From contig NW_006281105.1 in assembly GCF_000203795.2 (NCBI RefSeq), forward strand, positions 558,001 through 622,000: 64,000 nucleotides of DNA, read 5' to 3'. This stretch comes from Batrachochytrium dendrobatidis JAM81. Its lineage: Eukaryota > Chytridiomycota > Chytridiomycetes > Rhizophydiales. The position numbers and the translations under genes are program-made. Position 1 is the first letter of the stretch, and every line of letters starts with the position of its first letter. Under the pieces are notes generated by a model that saw only the letters and a program-made list of their open reading frames with translations, searched no databases and was not told the origin of the DNA. Below, in pieces: positions 23,578 through 38,859 of this stretch.

Positions 23578-24758
23578 ATGGACGACAGATCCGACTGTCG
23601 CAGCACCAGTCGGTCTCATCATCACGATGATGACAGACACTCTCGTAAACACAGACTCGAGGTTTCTGAAAAACCTCATTCTTCCGATTCCGACACATCA
23701 AGAGATAAACCTCGCAAGAGTCGTTCTAGGCACAAGAGTTCTGCAAAGAAATCCAGATCACAAAGCATTGATTCCATCTCATCCACTGGCTCTTCAGTCT
23801 CTAGTACAGATAGCAGCAGAAGTGGTCGTCGCTCTCGAGATAAAAAACACAAGAGCAAGAAACACAAAAAGGATCGATCTGGCGATGACAGGAAGCATAA
23901 GAAGTCCAAAAAGGACAAGAAGAGCAAGAAGGATCGGAAGAGCAGAAAGGACAAGGATAGAAAGACATCTTCCTTGTCATTGACCAACCAGTATGGGTCC
24001 AAAGGCATTATTTCTGCTACAGATGTAAGCTTGAAAAACTTGGCTTGCATTCCACTACACAGTCTTAATACTAAACCTTCAACAGATCTACTCTAAAGAA
24101 GCCGAGTTCCGCAGTTGGTTGATTGATATCAAGAATATTGCTGCAGATGCTTTGGATGCTCGTGCTACCAAGGAATACTTTCTCGAATGTAATCGTATTC
24201 TTGTCAACTCTGCTAAACTGTTTATTCATTCAGAATTTCAAGTCTCATAATGTTTGTATTCTGTAGATATGGAAGATTATAACACTGCAACCCTTCCACA
24301 TGAAAAATATTACAATCTTTCCACCTGGTAATACACTATGCATCTGACTCATTGATATGCACGCTGCATTTAGCTTCTAATCTTTCAAATTCATAGGGAG
24401 CGTTTAAATCGAAGTGGTCAAATAGAATCCTACTCTGGCGAAATTGACTTGGCAAAAGGTGAAACTTGGAATCAGTGGTTATTCATTTTGATATAAATGC
24501 TCTGCACTGCAATCAGAATCTGTTTCACGATCCAAACACTAACATCCCACTTTGATTTGTCTTGTTTTACATTTTATTCATTTAGACGAAGAACGAGTGC
24601 GGAGTTCGACAAGAGCCAAAGGCACAGCTATTGAATTGGCGTTTTCTAGAAATGAGCTAGAGGGATTAAGAAAACTACAGGAGGAGCGAATTGCTGCAGA
24701 TCGCCTTCGTAAAATGGGTTTCCAGCCCAAGGATAGCATGGGTGTGCGATATGAATAA
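23578..24758 (+). CDS. lysine/serine-rich nuclear protein, SCI1-like
   Basis: ATG 23578 starts a basic, low-complexity N-terminal half with RS, SR, KHKKSKK and KKDRKSRKDKD runs, typical of nuclear or splicing-associated proteins. The second half is ordered: YSKEAEFRSWLIDIKNI, TKEYFLEYMEDYNTATLPHE and KYYNLSTWERL (about 24090-24400), then RSSTRAKGTAIELAFSRNE and a conserved tail ending GFQPKDSMGVRYE. The 'EFxxWL...F..YxxxYNxAxLPxxKYY' pattern resembles the plant style cell-cycle inhibitor 1 (SCI1) family and its uncharacterised fungal relatives. Molecular role is not established; nuclear location is inferred from composition. It shares a 136-bp divergent promoter with the NAM8-like gene. Confidence 0.7.
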
Positions 24759-24939
24759 ATAGCAACCCTCTGTCCATAACTTTGTAAACTTGGGCATACA
24801 CTACTATAATGAAAAGCATCAAGCCCAATATCTAGTCATCCAAAGCGACAATAGAAATAGTCAAACTTGACGAATGAATACTATATGAAAACATTTAGTT
24901 TTTTTAATTACTCGACTAGAAACAAGTTCATTTACAACC

Positions 24940-25273
24940 GTATTCACGCATCATACAACACCTTTCTGTGATTTACTTTGTAATGAGTGCTTTAAAGTAT
25001 ACAATGGTTTGATATGTATTACCCATTTCTATTAGAAGTCAACATGTTTAGTTTAATCAATACAACAACCATTATATGATGCTCATAATCCAACTGTGAT
25101 TTTGAACCAAGATTGTCCTCATTTGAAAATCATATATTGTACAATCACCAGATTTATATACTGCAATTCGGGTTGTGTTTGATCATTCATACATTTCATT
25201 ACAAGAATATCAGTCAATAGTTTAGAATATTATACAATAAATGGATTGATTTGTACTTTTTTACGTGAATACA
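24940..25273. repeat. terminal-inverted-repeat element, copy A (MITE-like)
   Basis: About 330 bp with short inverted ends: the left end reads GTATTCACGCATCATAC and the right end, read in reverse, GTATTCACGTAAAAAAGTAC. It has no coding capacity. Its inner ~290 bp (24985-25273) recur almost unchanged in reverse orientation at 30057-30350, and more diverged relatives lie at about 45922-46290 and 56341-57212. I see no clear target-site duplication. The right end sits 230 bp upstream of the polo kinase start codon. Confidence 0.75.
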
Positions 25274-25503
25274 GCAGCAATCTGATGCAATCTGAACCAT
25301 TTCTTGGTAAATCTGTGCAAATTCAAACATCTTCAAGCGTATATACGCTTTTGATTGACAATTCTCAATACATTCAAACAGTTTCAGTAATTGTTAATCT
25401 GAACTTCAGCGTCTTGATATTGACTGAATCGGACACGATGTTATTTTTTAAATTTGAATCGGATTAACAATGTTATATCGTTACTATTATTACTGCAACT
25501 ACA

Positions 25504-28949
<3,446 letters not shown>

Positions 28950-29218
28950 GGGTCTATACTGGCAAAGATGATGATGGTTGTGTTTTTTATATTTCTTGTT
29001 TCGATTTTGGCCATTATGCGCACTAGCTTTTCATACCAGTCATTCCTTGTTCACTTACATTCAAGTTGTCGTTTTCTTTTTATATAATATACAATAAATC
29101 GATTTTGGATATTCACCCTATGTTTGAATCTAAACCTGATCATGTTGTTTCCCATGTTCAATTGGCATATTTTCACCATAAACCAATCTAATCTATGCAT
29201 GGACTGAAAATCGTATGA

Positions 29219-30001
29219 TTAATTCAAAGAAATATCGTTTCCTTGTTTCAAATGCTCAATCATTCCAAGTGGAAGTTTAGGTTCTCCATTTGGAAGTCGA
29301 ATATACTTGAAAGGCATCTCGACGATTTCTCTTCGTCCAAGTTTGATGTCAGGTCGATCTACATAGTCAATCTTGTCTAATGGAATCTGTTTCTCCAATA
29401 CAAGCTGTGAAACTAGTACAGCGGTGTCGGTTGTCATTTGTTCTTTTCCAAGATGACGAGTTGCAAATCCCATTACTCGAAGTTCTTTTGTTCGGTCTTT
29501 AGGTGGATCATCACCCTAATTAAGAATTAAAGATACGATCAGTGGATGAAGGTTATGTAAACGAATTCAACTCATAGTGTCATTGCAGACAAGTTTGTCT
29601 CTACAGCAAGTCTTACCAAAATACCTCCAAAAAGAATATAATCGTACGATTCAGCGTCTGCAGGACATAATGGAGTTTTAGCAGCAGGATCAGCCAGAAT
29701 CACTCTTGACATGTCAACATCGGGCCAAGACTGGATGGAATGAGTTGAAACGATCGCACCCTCCAATGATGCAGGAGGTGACTGTGCAACCGACTCGGAC
29801 ACATGAGATAACCAAAGGTTTCCTTTGCCAACATTAAGTAGCATATTACGGTATTCAAGCTATGATATTGGCATGGCATTCATTAGTATTGGTATGACTG
29901 CTTTTGAATTTATAAAATACAATCATCAATCCATCATTAGTATGTCATACCTCTGGCCAGCCTTCAATCTCTTCTTCCAAGTGCTCCACAATATACTTCA
30001 T
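29219..30001 (-). CDS. SFM1: SPOUT-domain protein arginine methyltransferase Sfm1
   Basis: In yeast Sfm1 methylates an arginine of ribosomal protein uS3 (Rps3) and belongs to the SPOUT fold. Three exons: ATG 30001 opens MKYIVEHLEEEIEGWPE; the second reads LEYRNMLLNVGKGNLWLSHV, then ILADPAAKTPLCP and YDYILFGGIL; the third reads GDDPPKDRTKEL, GFATRHLGKEQMTTDTAVLV and EMPFKYIRLPNGEPKLP, ending at 29219. The order FGGILGD..P.DRTKEL...RRLG..QMTTDTA is the family signature. Its promoter begins at a repeat: the end of copy B is about 55 bp upstream of the start codon, with a TCACGTA word at 30063-30069. The gene is convergent with the polo kinase gene, 269 bp away. Confidence 0.92.
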
Positions 30002-30056
30002 TACAGCGAATTGGATTAAAATTTAATTTTTCTGATTCTGGTGAATCTTGTTACAG

Positions 30057-30350
30057 CTGCATTCACGTAAAAAAGTACAAATCAATCCATTTATTGTATA
30101 ATATTCTAAACTATTGACTGATATTCTTGTAATGAAATGTATGAATGATCAAACACAACCTGAATTGCAGTATATAAATCTGGTGATTGTACAATATATG
30201 ATTTTCAAATGAGAACAATTTTGGTTCAAAATCACAGTTGGATTATGAGCATCATATAATGGTTGTTGTATTGATTAAACTAAACATGTTGACTTCTAAT
30301 AGAAATGGGTAATACATATCAAACCATTGTATACTTTAAAGCACTCATTT
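30057..30350. repeat. terminal-inverted-repeat element, copy B (inverted, one end lost)
   Basis: The reverse complement of copy A (24985-25273), matching over about 290 bp with roughly three substitutions by eye. The end GCATTCACGTAAAAAAGTAC starts at 30057. The other end stops matching near 30350, where copy A goes on for another 45 bp, so this copy has lost one terminus. It lies between the SFM1 start codon and the TOP1 stop codon. The rest of the gap to 30537 shows nothing coding. Confidence 0.75.
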
Positions 30351-30537
30351 GCATTGTTGTGCAGATACAAACAAGATCTAAACCATTATGCCCTGTCAAT
30401 TCTCCTTTTTAACCTAAACTATTAGAATAACAATGTGTGCATATCTGAATAGTTCATTTTACTAGATTTATGTTCATCTTGTTTAAAACTCCTACAGTTC
30501 GCAATTGTAAACCCCATAAAGAATCAGCTTAGTGTAT

Positions 30538-33500
30538 TTACTGTAAATCAACACAATTCTTGGTATGCAATACAAGGTTGAACTCACCCAATCCTTTTCC
30601 GCGTCCATGGCCCATGTGAATTTCTCGCGCAGACTCTTGGTAAATATCTTATCCAAAGGAACATTGTGTTTGTGACACCATGCAGCAGAAATGCGCGGAT
30701 CAATGTAGTTGATTTTGGATGTACCCAACGCAGTTGTTTTGTTCTCATCCTAAACCATTTGATTCGTTTCAAATATGTATAGATTAGATACACACTTGCT
30801 CGTTACTTATCTATCCAGCCACTTGTCAAAAATAAAAAACTGACCTTGTCAATAATGCTTGTTTTCTGTGCTGCAATACGATCACATAATGTAGCATACT
30901 TTTTTTCCAGTTTTTCTATACTCGTGATAGACGAAGTACGTTTTTCTGGAAGCTCTTTCAGCAATGGCAACCCATCTTCCTTCCGCTTCTCGTTCTCCTT
31001 ATCAAGCCGCTGCTGAAGCCGCTCTGATTCACATTCTTCCAAAAAGCGTGTATGGTTTTCAATAAACTCGTCGTCCAAGTCAGATTCAGGCTCTTGAAGT
31101 TCAGGTCGTGTCTTTTTAAGCTTTGGATCCAACTCAAGCATCTGTTGTTTGACCTTCATTAAATCGTATTTAATGGCAAGAATCTATCACCCAATCAAAT
31201 CGTCAATAAACAGTCATGACCAAAACTAAATCATTTAAACCAATATACATCCGTCTGTGAAGATAACCAAAAAATACCTTGTCTTGCAGTTTAGCAATCT
31301 GACTGCTGTGTCCTTTGGGTACACTACGCTGATGATTACATAAAATAGCAACCTGTCGGTTAGCACGATTGTAAGCCAAAAGCTTTTCTGAAACTGTTCC
31401 ATTGACTGGTGTTTTTCTGAGCTCTTCTTGAAATGTATGCGATGCGTTGTAGGTACGGAATACTTTTGCAGTCAGACCTTCCATGAATTTGTTGAGATAT
31501 TTGTTCAAAATTGCAGTCTAAATGGATCCACGGAAGTGCATGGTGAATAGTATGATTACAAAAATATTTGTGTAAATGTCTTGTGTATTACAAGTAAAAA
31601 TAAAGACAAACACCCATCAGATCTTGAATACAAACACTTACATTTAGGCGATCAAATAATGGGTCGCCCTCTCGTTTGGGATCACGCTTAAAAATATTGA
31701 TGTTTTTAAACACTTGATCATCCACGGTCATCTCATTATAGTATCGTATAGAGTCTTTACCAAGAAAATCAAAAACAACCTTGTTTGGAGGTTTAAGAGT
31801 AATGTGCTCATATCTTAGTGAACAACAACCAACCGTATCGGCTTCGTCGTCGCCTTTTTCATTGCCTGCTCTCAACGCAAGTCGGTCGATAAAGTAAAGA
31901 GCCGTGGCTCTTTGACGATTGGCCATCAGTTTATCCTTGAGCTCATCAGTGTATACTCGACGAATATTATCCACGTGAGACTATATAAAAACAAGTGTTT
32001 TAGAATTAAGCATTCAAACGCAAGGTATGCAGTTTAGAGTAACGCCATGGTCGGCAACTTACTTTGAGAACACGAGCTTTTTCAAACTTTTTGAAATCAC
32101 TCTGACCTTTGAGTGACGAATTGGCCGCCAAAAATATATATTTGAAACTATTGTTGACATTTTCTTTCCACATTGCCAGCCATGTAACGGTATTGTCGTT
32201 GATAATACTGCCCCATTTATGACCCCTGGGTGGTTCTGGGATGGTAGAATCTGCCCCAATATTAATAGTGACTTGCTCTGGTTGAACACGAAGCTATTAT
32301 ATAGTTGTTAGTGTATAGCTTAATTCATGCCAGCTATAGTATCCATAAAACATACCTTGAGGCTTCCAGTCCTAGGATGCTCGCCACGACCACGGAATAA
32401 ACCAGGAGGCTCGACTCGAAAATTACCGACTTTTTCTTTACGTCCGTCAATTTTAAGCCATCCGTATTGGTTATCAATCTCTGCCTTTGCCTGTTTTTCA
32501 ACCGCCTTTTCCTCTTTACTCATGGTTTTTTTCTTTTCACGCTGATCAGCAAGATACTCTGCAATGGGAGAGAAATCACACTTTTCAAAAGTCTTGACTG
32601 GACAACTCTGTAATTTCAACAAGACAAATCAGATAATATCAAATTAATATTGCACAGGCCCAAATCAGGTATTAAACAAATAGACAGATATCATACCGGA
32701 TCCGTTTCTTTCAAAACACCTAGAAAGTCTCGAAAAAAGTTTTTTTGAAATGTAATATTGCTGGCCCAGTCGGTTCCAATTAGTGCAGCAAAAAAGGACG
32801 CCACCTCCTCAGAAGCAGGTGAGAGTGATATTGGCACATTATTGTACAACATTTTTATGCCATGGGGAGTATACAATGGAGGGAAATAGGGACCATTGTG
32901 GCTTAGAGTAGTCCATTTTACAGTGTTGTCCTTTTTATGATCTAACCACCACTTGTAGTCATTTTCGTCACTTTCATCACCGTCTTGCTGTTTATCCATT
33001 TGAGATGCATCTTGGGAACTGTTTTGAACGTCTTTTATGGATTCTGCCTTGTTGGAATTGGTGGTTGGTTTTGATTTTTTAGGCGTGGACGTGCCATTTT
33101 CTGATTTGATAGTCTATTACCATGTGCGTAATGCATCATATTTAGTGTTAGTACTAATAGCGTATTGGGTCTGATCATGCATTGCAATAGTTGAGCAAAT
33201 TGATGTTTAGAGATCGTTTGGATTTGCAATAGAATCTAACCATTTTGATAGTAGCAGTAGATGGTTTAGGAACATCTTTAGCTGATACAGGTTCTTTTTT
33301 CAATTTCTTGGTCTAAATATTAAAATAGATGGAGAATAGATTAAAAGTCAACATAAACACTGTTAACCAGACGTTCTGCCAACACAGATCAGCAAAAATG
33401 CTTCTGGTTGGTATATTCACAAAAATACTATATTATGAAATATACACATCAGCTTACGATGCGATCATTGTTTGATGAATCTGTTTGCCTTTTTGACCCT

Positions 33501-34054
33501 GAAGTAGTCGAGGCTGGTTTTTTGGTATTCATTTGTTTAGTCTTGGTGTCAACCGTGGTTTTTGATTTTTTGATTTTTCGAGACTATATATTGATTGCAG
33601 CAGGTAGTTAGACAAGTATTGGAACGAATGCAGATGGACAAAATTTGAGCGACTCGAAATGAGCGTTTTCAAAAACTGGTATCAGCAGTAACTAGAAAAA
33701 TATTCGTTTGCAACAGCTTGCATTACAACTGATATTTTTCAAGAGCAAGCGAGTGTGATGACTTACCAATGGAACATCACTGTCTTCTCCACTATCATCC
33801 TTTACCACAGTACTGCCTGTTGGTTTGCTGGCGTTCTTACCCGTGGCAACAGAGCGTTTATCTAAAGAGCCATCATAGTTGTCGGGGGTGCGTACGGATG
33901 TGCTTGAAGCAACAGCACTGGTTTTGTTACTGACAGCAGTTCTGCACATAATAGGCACATCACTATCATCACTGTCATCGTCACTGCTTTTTGAAATATC
34001 TATAGCCTTGGAGGCTTTTGTTCCGTTGGAAAGAGCCGAGTGACTTGTATTCAT
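30538..34054 (-). CDS. TOP1: DNA topoisomerase I (type IB), nuclear
   Basis: Relaxes supercoils through a 3'-phosphotyrosine. ATG 34054 starts a Ser/Asp/Lys-rich N-terminal region spread over small exons (about 34054-33000). The core begins near 32950 with [20 protein letters not shown]. Exons follow with [42 protein letters not shown] (catalytic Arg), [16 protein letters not shown] and [18 protein letters not shown] (second catalytic Arg). A charged linker follows (about 31160-30850). The C-terminal domain has [17 protein letters not shown], containing the active-site Tyr, and [17 protein letters not shown]. Unspliced, the frame runs on to 30492, but donor GTGAGT and acceptor TTTACAG place TAA directly after EKDW at 30540-30538, the more usual end. 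An alternative Met at 34084 adds ten residues. Confidence 0.94.
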
Positions 34055-34654
34055 GATAGTCTTTATAATCAAGAGTTGATACAATAGAGTTAGACAACCA
34101 AAGTCGAATGGATATTAATTGATTTTGCAATGACAGCTAAATAGCAGCTTCAAATGATCAAACGAAGATGAATTCATGAATATCCAATATCTTTAAAAAC
34201 TGGTTAATGGTTGAATAGATTGTGTTCAGATAGTCAGCAGATGCAAGTGTAATGATGAACAATGTTAATGAAATACCTCAAGTTATGAGATTCAACTTGA
34301 ATTCAACAGAAAGAAAACTTGACTGGAATAGAAACGCGTCTAAAGTCTTAGAATGAAATCCGATTTTACTGTTTGCTATTTCGAGCATGTTTTTGGATTC
34401 TCGACTCGCTTGTCTTGCTGCCAATAAACACTCGACACTTTAATTCACGTTCAGTCACTCCAAATTCATTGAAAGTCAATTCGTTTTATTGCTCTACTAT
34501 AGACGCAATGCTGTCAATCCAACACATGTCACAAAATGTGTGGTTTGAATTTGAATTTGAATTCAAGTAAAATGCAGTTATATCACGTGATTACAAAATT
34601 TAATTTTTTCTTTTTGAGAATTCGAGTCAGCATAAAAGTTTTAAAATATTCGCA
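34055..34654. promoter_or_regulatory. TOP1/BRX1 divergent intergenic region with TCACGTGA
   Basis: A 600-bp gap between divergent TOP1 and BRX1. A (GAATTT)3 microsatellite lies at about 34545-34563, and a perfect palindrome TCACGTGA at 34583-34590, 65 bp upstream of the BRX1 start codon. No exon or RNA gene was recognised. Confidence 0.45.
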
Positions 34655-36277
34655 ATGGGTAAACCTACTAAACCTCAAATACTCAACCAAACTACAAGAG
34701 ACATGGTAGAAACTTCCAGAGAAACTGCAAGAAAAGTGGCATTGAATGCTTCTAAAAAAGTCCTTTCTAAACGCAACTCGGACAAGGATCATTTGGATTC
34801 AGACAATGATGATACGTCCTTCAAGCGACCGAAAAGAGAGCTTGTTTCTATTCAAGCCTCTCATGATGATCATGACGATGAAGAAAATGACGATTCTGAA
34901 GATGTTTCTGACGAAGATTCTGATGATGAATCTGAAGAATCGGATGATGGTGAAGAAGTAGATGATGATAATGCCTCGTCACTTCGCAGGCATACCAAAT
35001 CTCTTGCTGCATCCATGTCTGCTCAATCTGGTCGTAAAGCTCTTTTATCCAAGCATATCCAAAAACAACTCGAGCAAAAGCTCATTGAACAGGATGACAT
35101 GGATGACGAACAGCAATCTGACAATGCCGATGAAGAATGTGAAGATGATCAGCTAGAGGAAGAGGTTGCTACAGTCAATACCAAGACACCTTCATCTGCT
35201 CAAAAATACAAACAGCGAGTTCTTTTGATTGCGTCTCGAGGCATAACTTACAGGTAATTTTAAAATTATACAGCTGCGCTGTCAATCAATGTGAGTCTAA
35301 TTATTTTGCTACTATACATTGATTTGAATTAGATATCGCCATCTTATGAACGAGATGCATACACTGCTCCCCCATTCCAAGAAGGATGCCAAGCTTGATT
35401 CCAAAAGCCACTTGGAAGATTTGAACGAGCTTGCTGAACTCAACAATTGCAACAATTGCCTTTACTTTGAAGTGCGTAAACATCAAGACATGTACCTGTG
35501 GATGTCCAAGACTCCAAACGGTCCAAGTGTCAAGTTTATGGTTCGCAATGGTAAATATAGTCTATGAATGTGTTAATCTCGTGTATCTATTAGCATGCGT
35601 ATATTGTGCTGACAATGCATTGGTACTTGCTGGATGAATCCTTACATCATTGCTTAGTGCATACAATGGACGAACTGAAAATGACTGGAAACTGTCTTAA
35701 AGGGTCTCGTCCAGTTCTGTCGTTTGACAAGACATTTGATTTGGAACCTCATCTCCAACTTCTCAAGGAGATGTTCACGCAGGTACAACCCAACATGATT
35801 GTATAGATTCAAGTATATATTTCAACATGATGTTGGGAATCACTTGCTGATCCTATGTTTTATATTTTTATGGTTCCGTGATTGTAGACGTTTGCTGTTC
35901 CGCGCACATCACGCAAAATCAAACCGTTTATCGACCACATCATGTCCTTTTCTATTCTTGACAACAAAATTTGGCTACGAAATTTTCAAATCATTGAAAA
36001 GATTCCTGAAAAAGGACTGTCAAAAGAACCCGAGATTTCGTTGGTAGAAATCGGACCTCGATGCGTGCTTGATATAATCAGAATATTTGATGGAAGTTTT
36101 GGTGGAAGCACATTATATGAAAATACTCTGTTTGTATCTCCTAATGAATTGAGAAGAAACATCAAGGCTGAAATCAATGCTAAGCATCAGGGTAAAGCTA
36201 TTGCTCAGGAAGAGCGCGAGAAAAAGAAGCTTCATAATTTACCGGCTCCAGATCCCATGGCGGATGTATTCATTTAG
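34655..36277 (+). CDS. BRX1: ribosome biogenesis protein BRX1 with long acidic N-terminus
   Basis: Brix-domain protein needed for 60S subunit assembly in the nucleolus. The Brix fold starts near residue 185 with KYKQRVLLIASRGITYR, then YRHLMNEMHTLLPHSKKDAK after an intron, CNNCLYFEVRKHQDMYLW, NGPSVKFMVRN, LSFDKTFDLEPHLQLLKEMF, and the last exon (about 35888-36277) with KPFIDHIMSFSILDNKIW and ISLVEIGPRCVLDIIRIFDG. The N-terminal exon (34655-35253) adds roughly 160 residues rich in Asp, Glu and Ser (about 34860-35165) that typical short BRX1 proteins lack. Such acidic tracts are common in nucleolar proteins. The upstream TCACGTGA palindrome may drive it. Confidence 0.93.
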
Positions 36278-36434
36278 TTGAAATCTAACTGGGTCAATTG
36301 CTGAACTGGATATGATGGATAAACAGCTCATGAAAATGTTTACAAATAATAAATTCTATGATCTAAACCTGCTTCAAATATTCATAAAACTCGGGTATAT
36401 CGTGAATGGTGCAGTGTTTTATTGTGCTAATATA

Positions 36435-38595
36435 CTATCGAATTGTTTGCATTGCTTGCATGGCATCGAGCCCAGTTCTAGAAGGTTTTAGTGGTCGCTG
36501 TGATAGGGTTGTCGGAAAACATTTCCAAAACTAAACGTAAATCATAGCAGATATACAACTGTATTAGACTATACTTATTCTAAATTCAAAATCTAGTCTA
36601 AACACGACTCTTTACCTTGATGGTTTCATCACCCGCCATAGTAGCAACAGTTTGACCATCAGGACTTAGTGCAACATACAAGGGCCGAGCACCCGTATGT
36701 CCTGGCAGCATTCCTACTTGCTCCATACTAGGATATCGCCACAATACCATTTGATCTTTGTCCAGATCATGCAATGATATAAGCTCGCGGTAGTGCTTGG
36801 ACCATACTATTTGACAAACTAGAACCAAAGAGTTAGTAAAGCAGATTGTAGTTTAAAACCAACTAGACACTACCTTGAGTATCAGTCTCGATCGTAGATG
36901 TACATGTTCCATCATCGGTATCTATAATACAGAGCTTTCCATCTTGTAAACCACCACCTGTAGCTAATACATTCCGCTCCCACGGACAAAACTGCAAAGC
37001 TCTAACAGCCGATGTATGATGTTTTAATACTCTACTAGGCCGTTCAAGCTGTCTCATGTCCCATAAATTAACTAAATGTCCATTTCCTCCTGTAGCAATC
37101 GTATGCTCATCCCAGTGAGTAGCAATACCAACTACACGATCAAGATGAAATCCAGAAGCAGTGATTGTAGGAGTTGTACGTTGATGCCGAATGTCCCAAA
37201 CATGCAGGTCACCATGGGTGTCACCAATAATATATGTGTTGGCATCAATCCATCGAAGTGCGCTGATACCTGGAGCATGAGAATGAGATTGCAGTGGATG
37301 AAGCGGAGTCGAGTTTGCTATTGAAATGGTCAATGTATTCGATTCCAGCTGGTTGAGTCGAGTTAAATCTCTTCCTCCAGAAGCCGGCGATGTCAACGTA
37401 TCTGCACGACGCACGTCGAATAAAAGTAACTTTCCACATGAAGTGCCAACCACTGCCTGATGTCCTTGTGGTGAAAACGAGCAGCATGAAATATAGTCTG
37501 GAAAACAAGCCTGGTAAATCATGGCCACTGCTTCCTCGGTCTAACGTCATTTTGAAAAGTTAGTTTCACCCCTAAAAGCACACTGAATGCAGTTCAAACC
37601 TAATCTACCTGATTCCATAAATAGCACATGTCATTCAACCCAATTATTAATGGTCCTAGATGACTCCAGCTCAAAACATCAATATAATAATCATCCAGTA
37701 CTTCCGGTGCATCCAGAACCCGTTCAGGATTAAGCGGCAAGGTACGTCGTTTTTGTAAACTAGCTTTAGTTGGAGATACCCATGGCAAGAGTATACCCGG
37801 ACTTGTTATTCTAGGCGATGAGTTTGCAAACGACCAATGTGATCGTTTTATTGGTGTATGAAGATGTGGATTCAAATCAAGTCCATCATGCGATTTGAGT
37901 ATTGAGCCAGATCGCGGAGTTAGAGTAGTTGAAGTACGTGATCGTTTAGATATAGGTGTAGTAACGATTGAGTGATCAGTATTGTCCTGCACGTCGTCTT
38001 CTTTTAAACTATTTTTTGTTGCATGATTAGATTCAGATGAAGTGGGTGTTTTTCTAATATGTACGTTCCCAGAATGCTGTAGTAATGGTATGGAAGGTGG
38101 AGATATTCCCAGTGCACGATTTAGATGATCCATGTAAATGGTAGAGGTTTGCTTAGCCATTTCATCAGCAGTGAGAAGCCGCAAATGTTTTGTATATGAT
38201 TGTGAGTTGGATCCAGAATTAGGAGTTCGATATGCTCTTTGTTGCTGGCCAGTAGTATTATTATTGATTCTTGGAGTATGGACTTCATTAGCTATTGTTT
38301 CATTTCCAGTCAAATCATCTACTGTGATAATAGGATTATTCTGCTGGATGGTGCCAGTATTATTATGTATAGCTTTAGTTCCAGAAGTAGGTCCAGTAGC
38401 TTTATCATGAAGTTGAAACAAGAGTCTACGAGAGTCTGTGATGCTAGTAATAAAACGGTCACTTGGAGTAAATACTGATGTGGAAGATTGCTTTGGCACA
38501 ACAGTGGATGGTTTTCGAAGCAGTATATCCTGTAGTTCATCCTCCTGACCATTATCAATGGATAAGAATGGATTAAAAAGCGAGTCTCTTTGCAT
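36435..38595 (-). CDS. APC/C activator of the Cdc20/Cdh1 (Fizzy) family
   Basis: Substrate adaptor of the anaphase-promoting complex. ATG 38595 begins a long N-terminus with a C-box-like DRFITSITDSRR (family consensus DR[FY]IP; Pro is Thr here) and LRLLTADEMAKQTSTIYMD. The WD40 propeller starts with NPERVLDAPEVLDDYYIDVL and SWSHLGPLIIGLNDMCYLW, then blades such as FSPQGHQAVVGTSCGKLLLF, WDIRHQRTTP and NLWDMRQLERPSRVLKHHTS. The penultimate exon reads SKHYRELISLHDLDKDQMVL and SPDGQTVATMAGDETIK. Unspliced it would end at 36598 in VKSRV. Donor GTAAAG and acceptor GTTTAG join it to FWKCFPTTLSQRPLKPS and an end of MQTIR, restoring both the blade ('DETIRFW') and the C-terminal Ile-Arg tail that docks on APC/C. 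Subfamily (Cdc20, Cdh1 or meiotic Ama1/Mfr1) is not settled. Confidence 0.88.
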
Positions 38596-38859
38596 TCAAT
38601 AGTTGCTCAAGTAACTTTAAAGTAAAAAGTAAAAATTACGCTCGACTCGAGCATTTAAACGAGTTTACATTCATTCACGTAAAATGAAAGACTGAACGAA
38701 TGCTTGCATTCCAGTTCTAGTAAATCCTCAACACTTGTTCAAACTCTTTCATTTAAACTAAACATGACAAGTAACCAACTGTCGCATTCCTGAAACATGA
38801 AATCTGTTTTCTCATTAGATTATAATGAATTATACATTCAAATCTATTTATTTGAATCT
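38596..38859. promoter_or_regulatory. APC/C-activator promoter with repeat-end motif CATTCACGTAAAATGAAA
   Basis: This 264-bp gap holds CATTCACGTAAAATGAAAGAC from about 38673, the same end sequence as the repeat family (compare about 45923 and 30060). TCACGTA at 38675-38681 is 80 bp upstream of the APC/C-activator ATG on the minus strand. Only the end of the element is recognisable. Confidence 0.45.

Noticed and set aside
23442..23606. Longer N-terminus for the NAM8-like protein (Met at 23606)
   Set aside because: It would read through the TTTGGCCAAA promoter cluster and into the first codons of the divergent SCI1-like gene; Met 23441 lies just before RRM1.
38138..38478. Plus-strand open frames opposite the APC/C-activator N-terminus
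   Set aside because: Shadow frames of a low-complexity coding exon, with no homology and no splice context.
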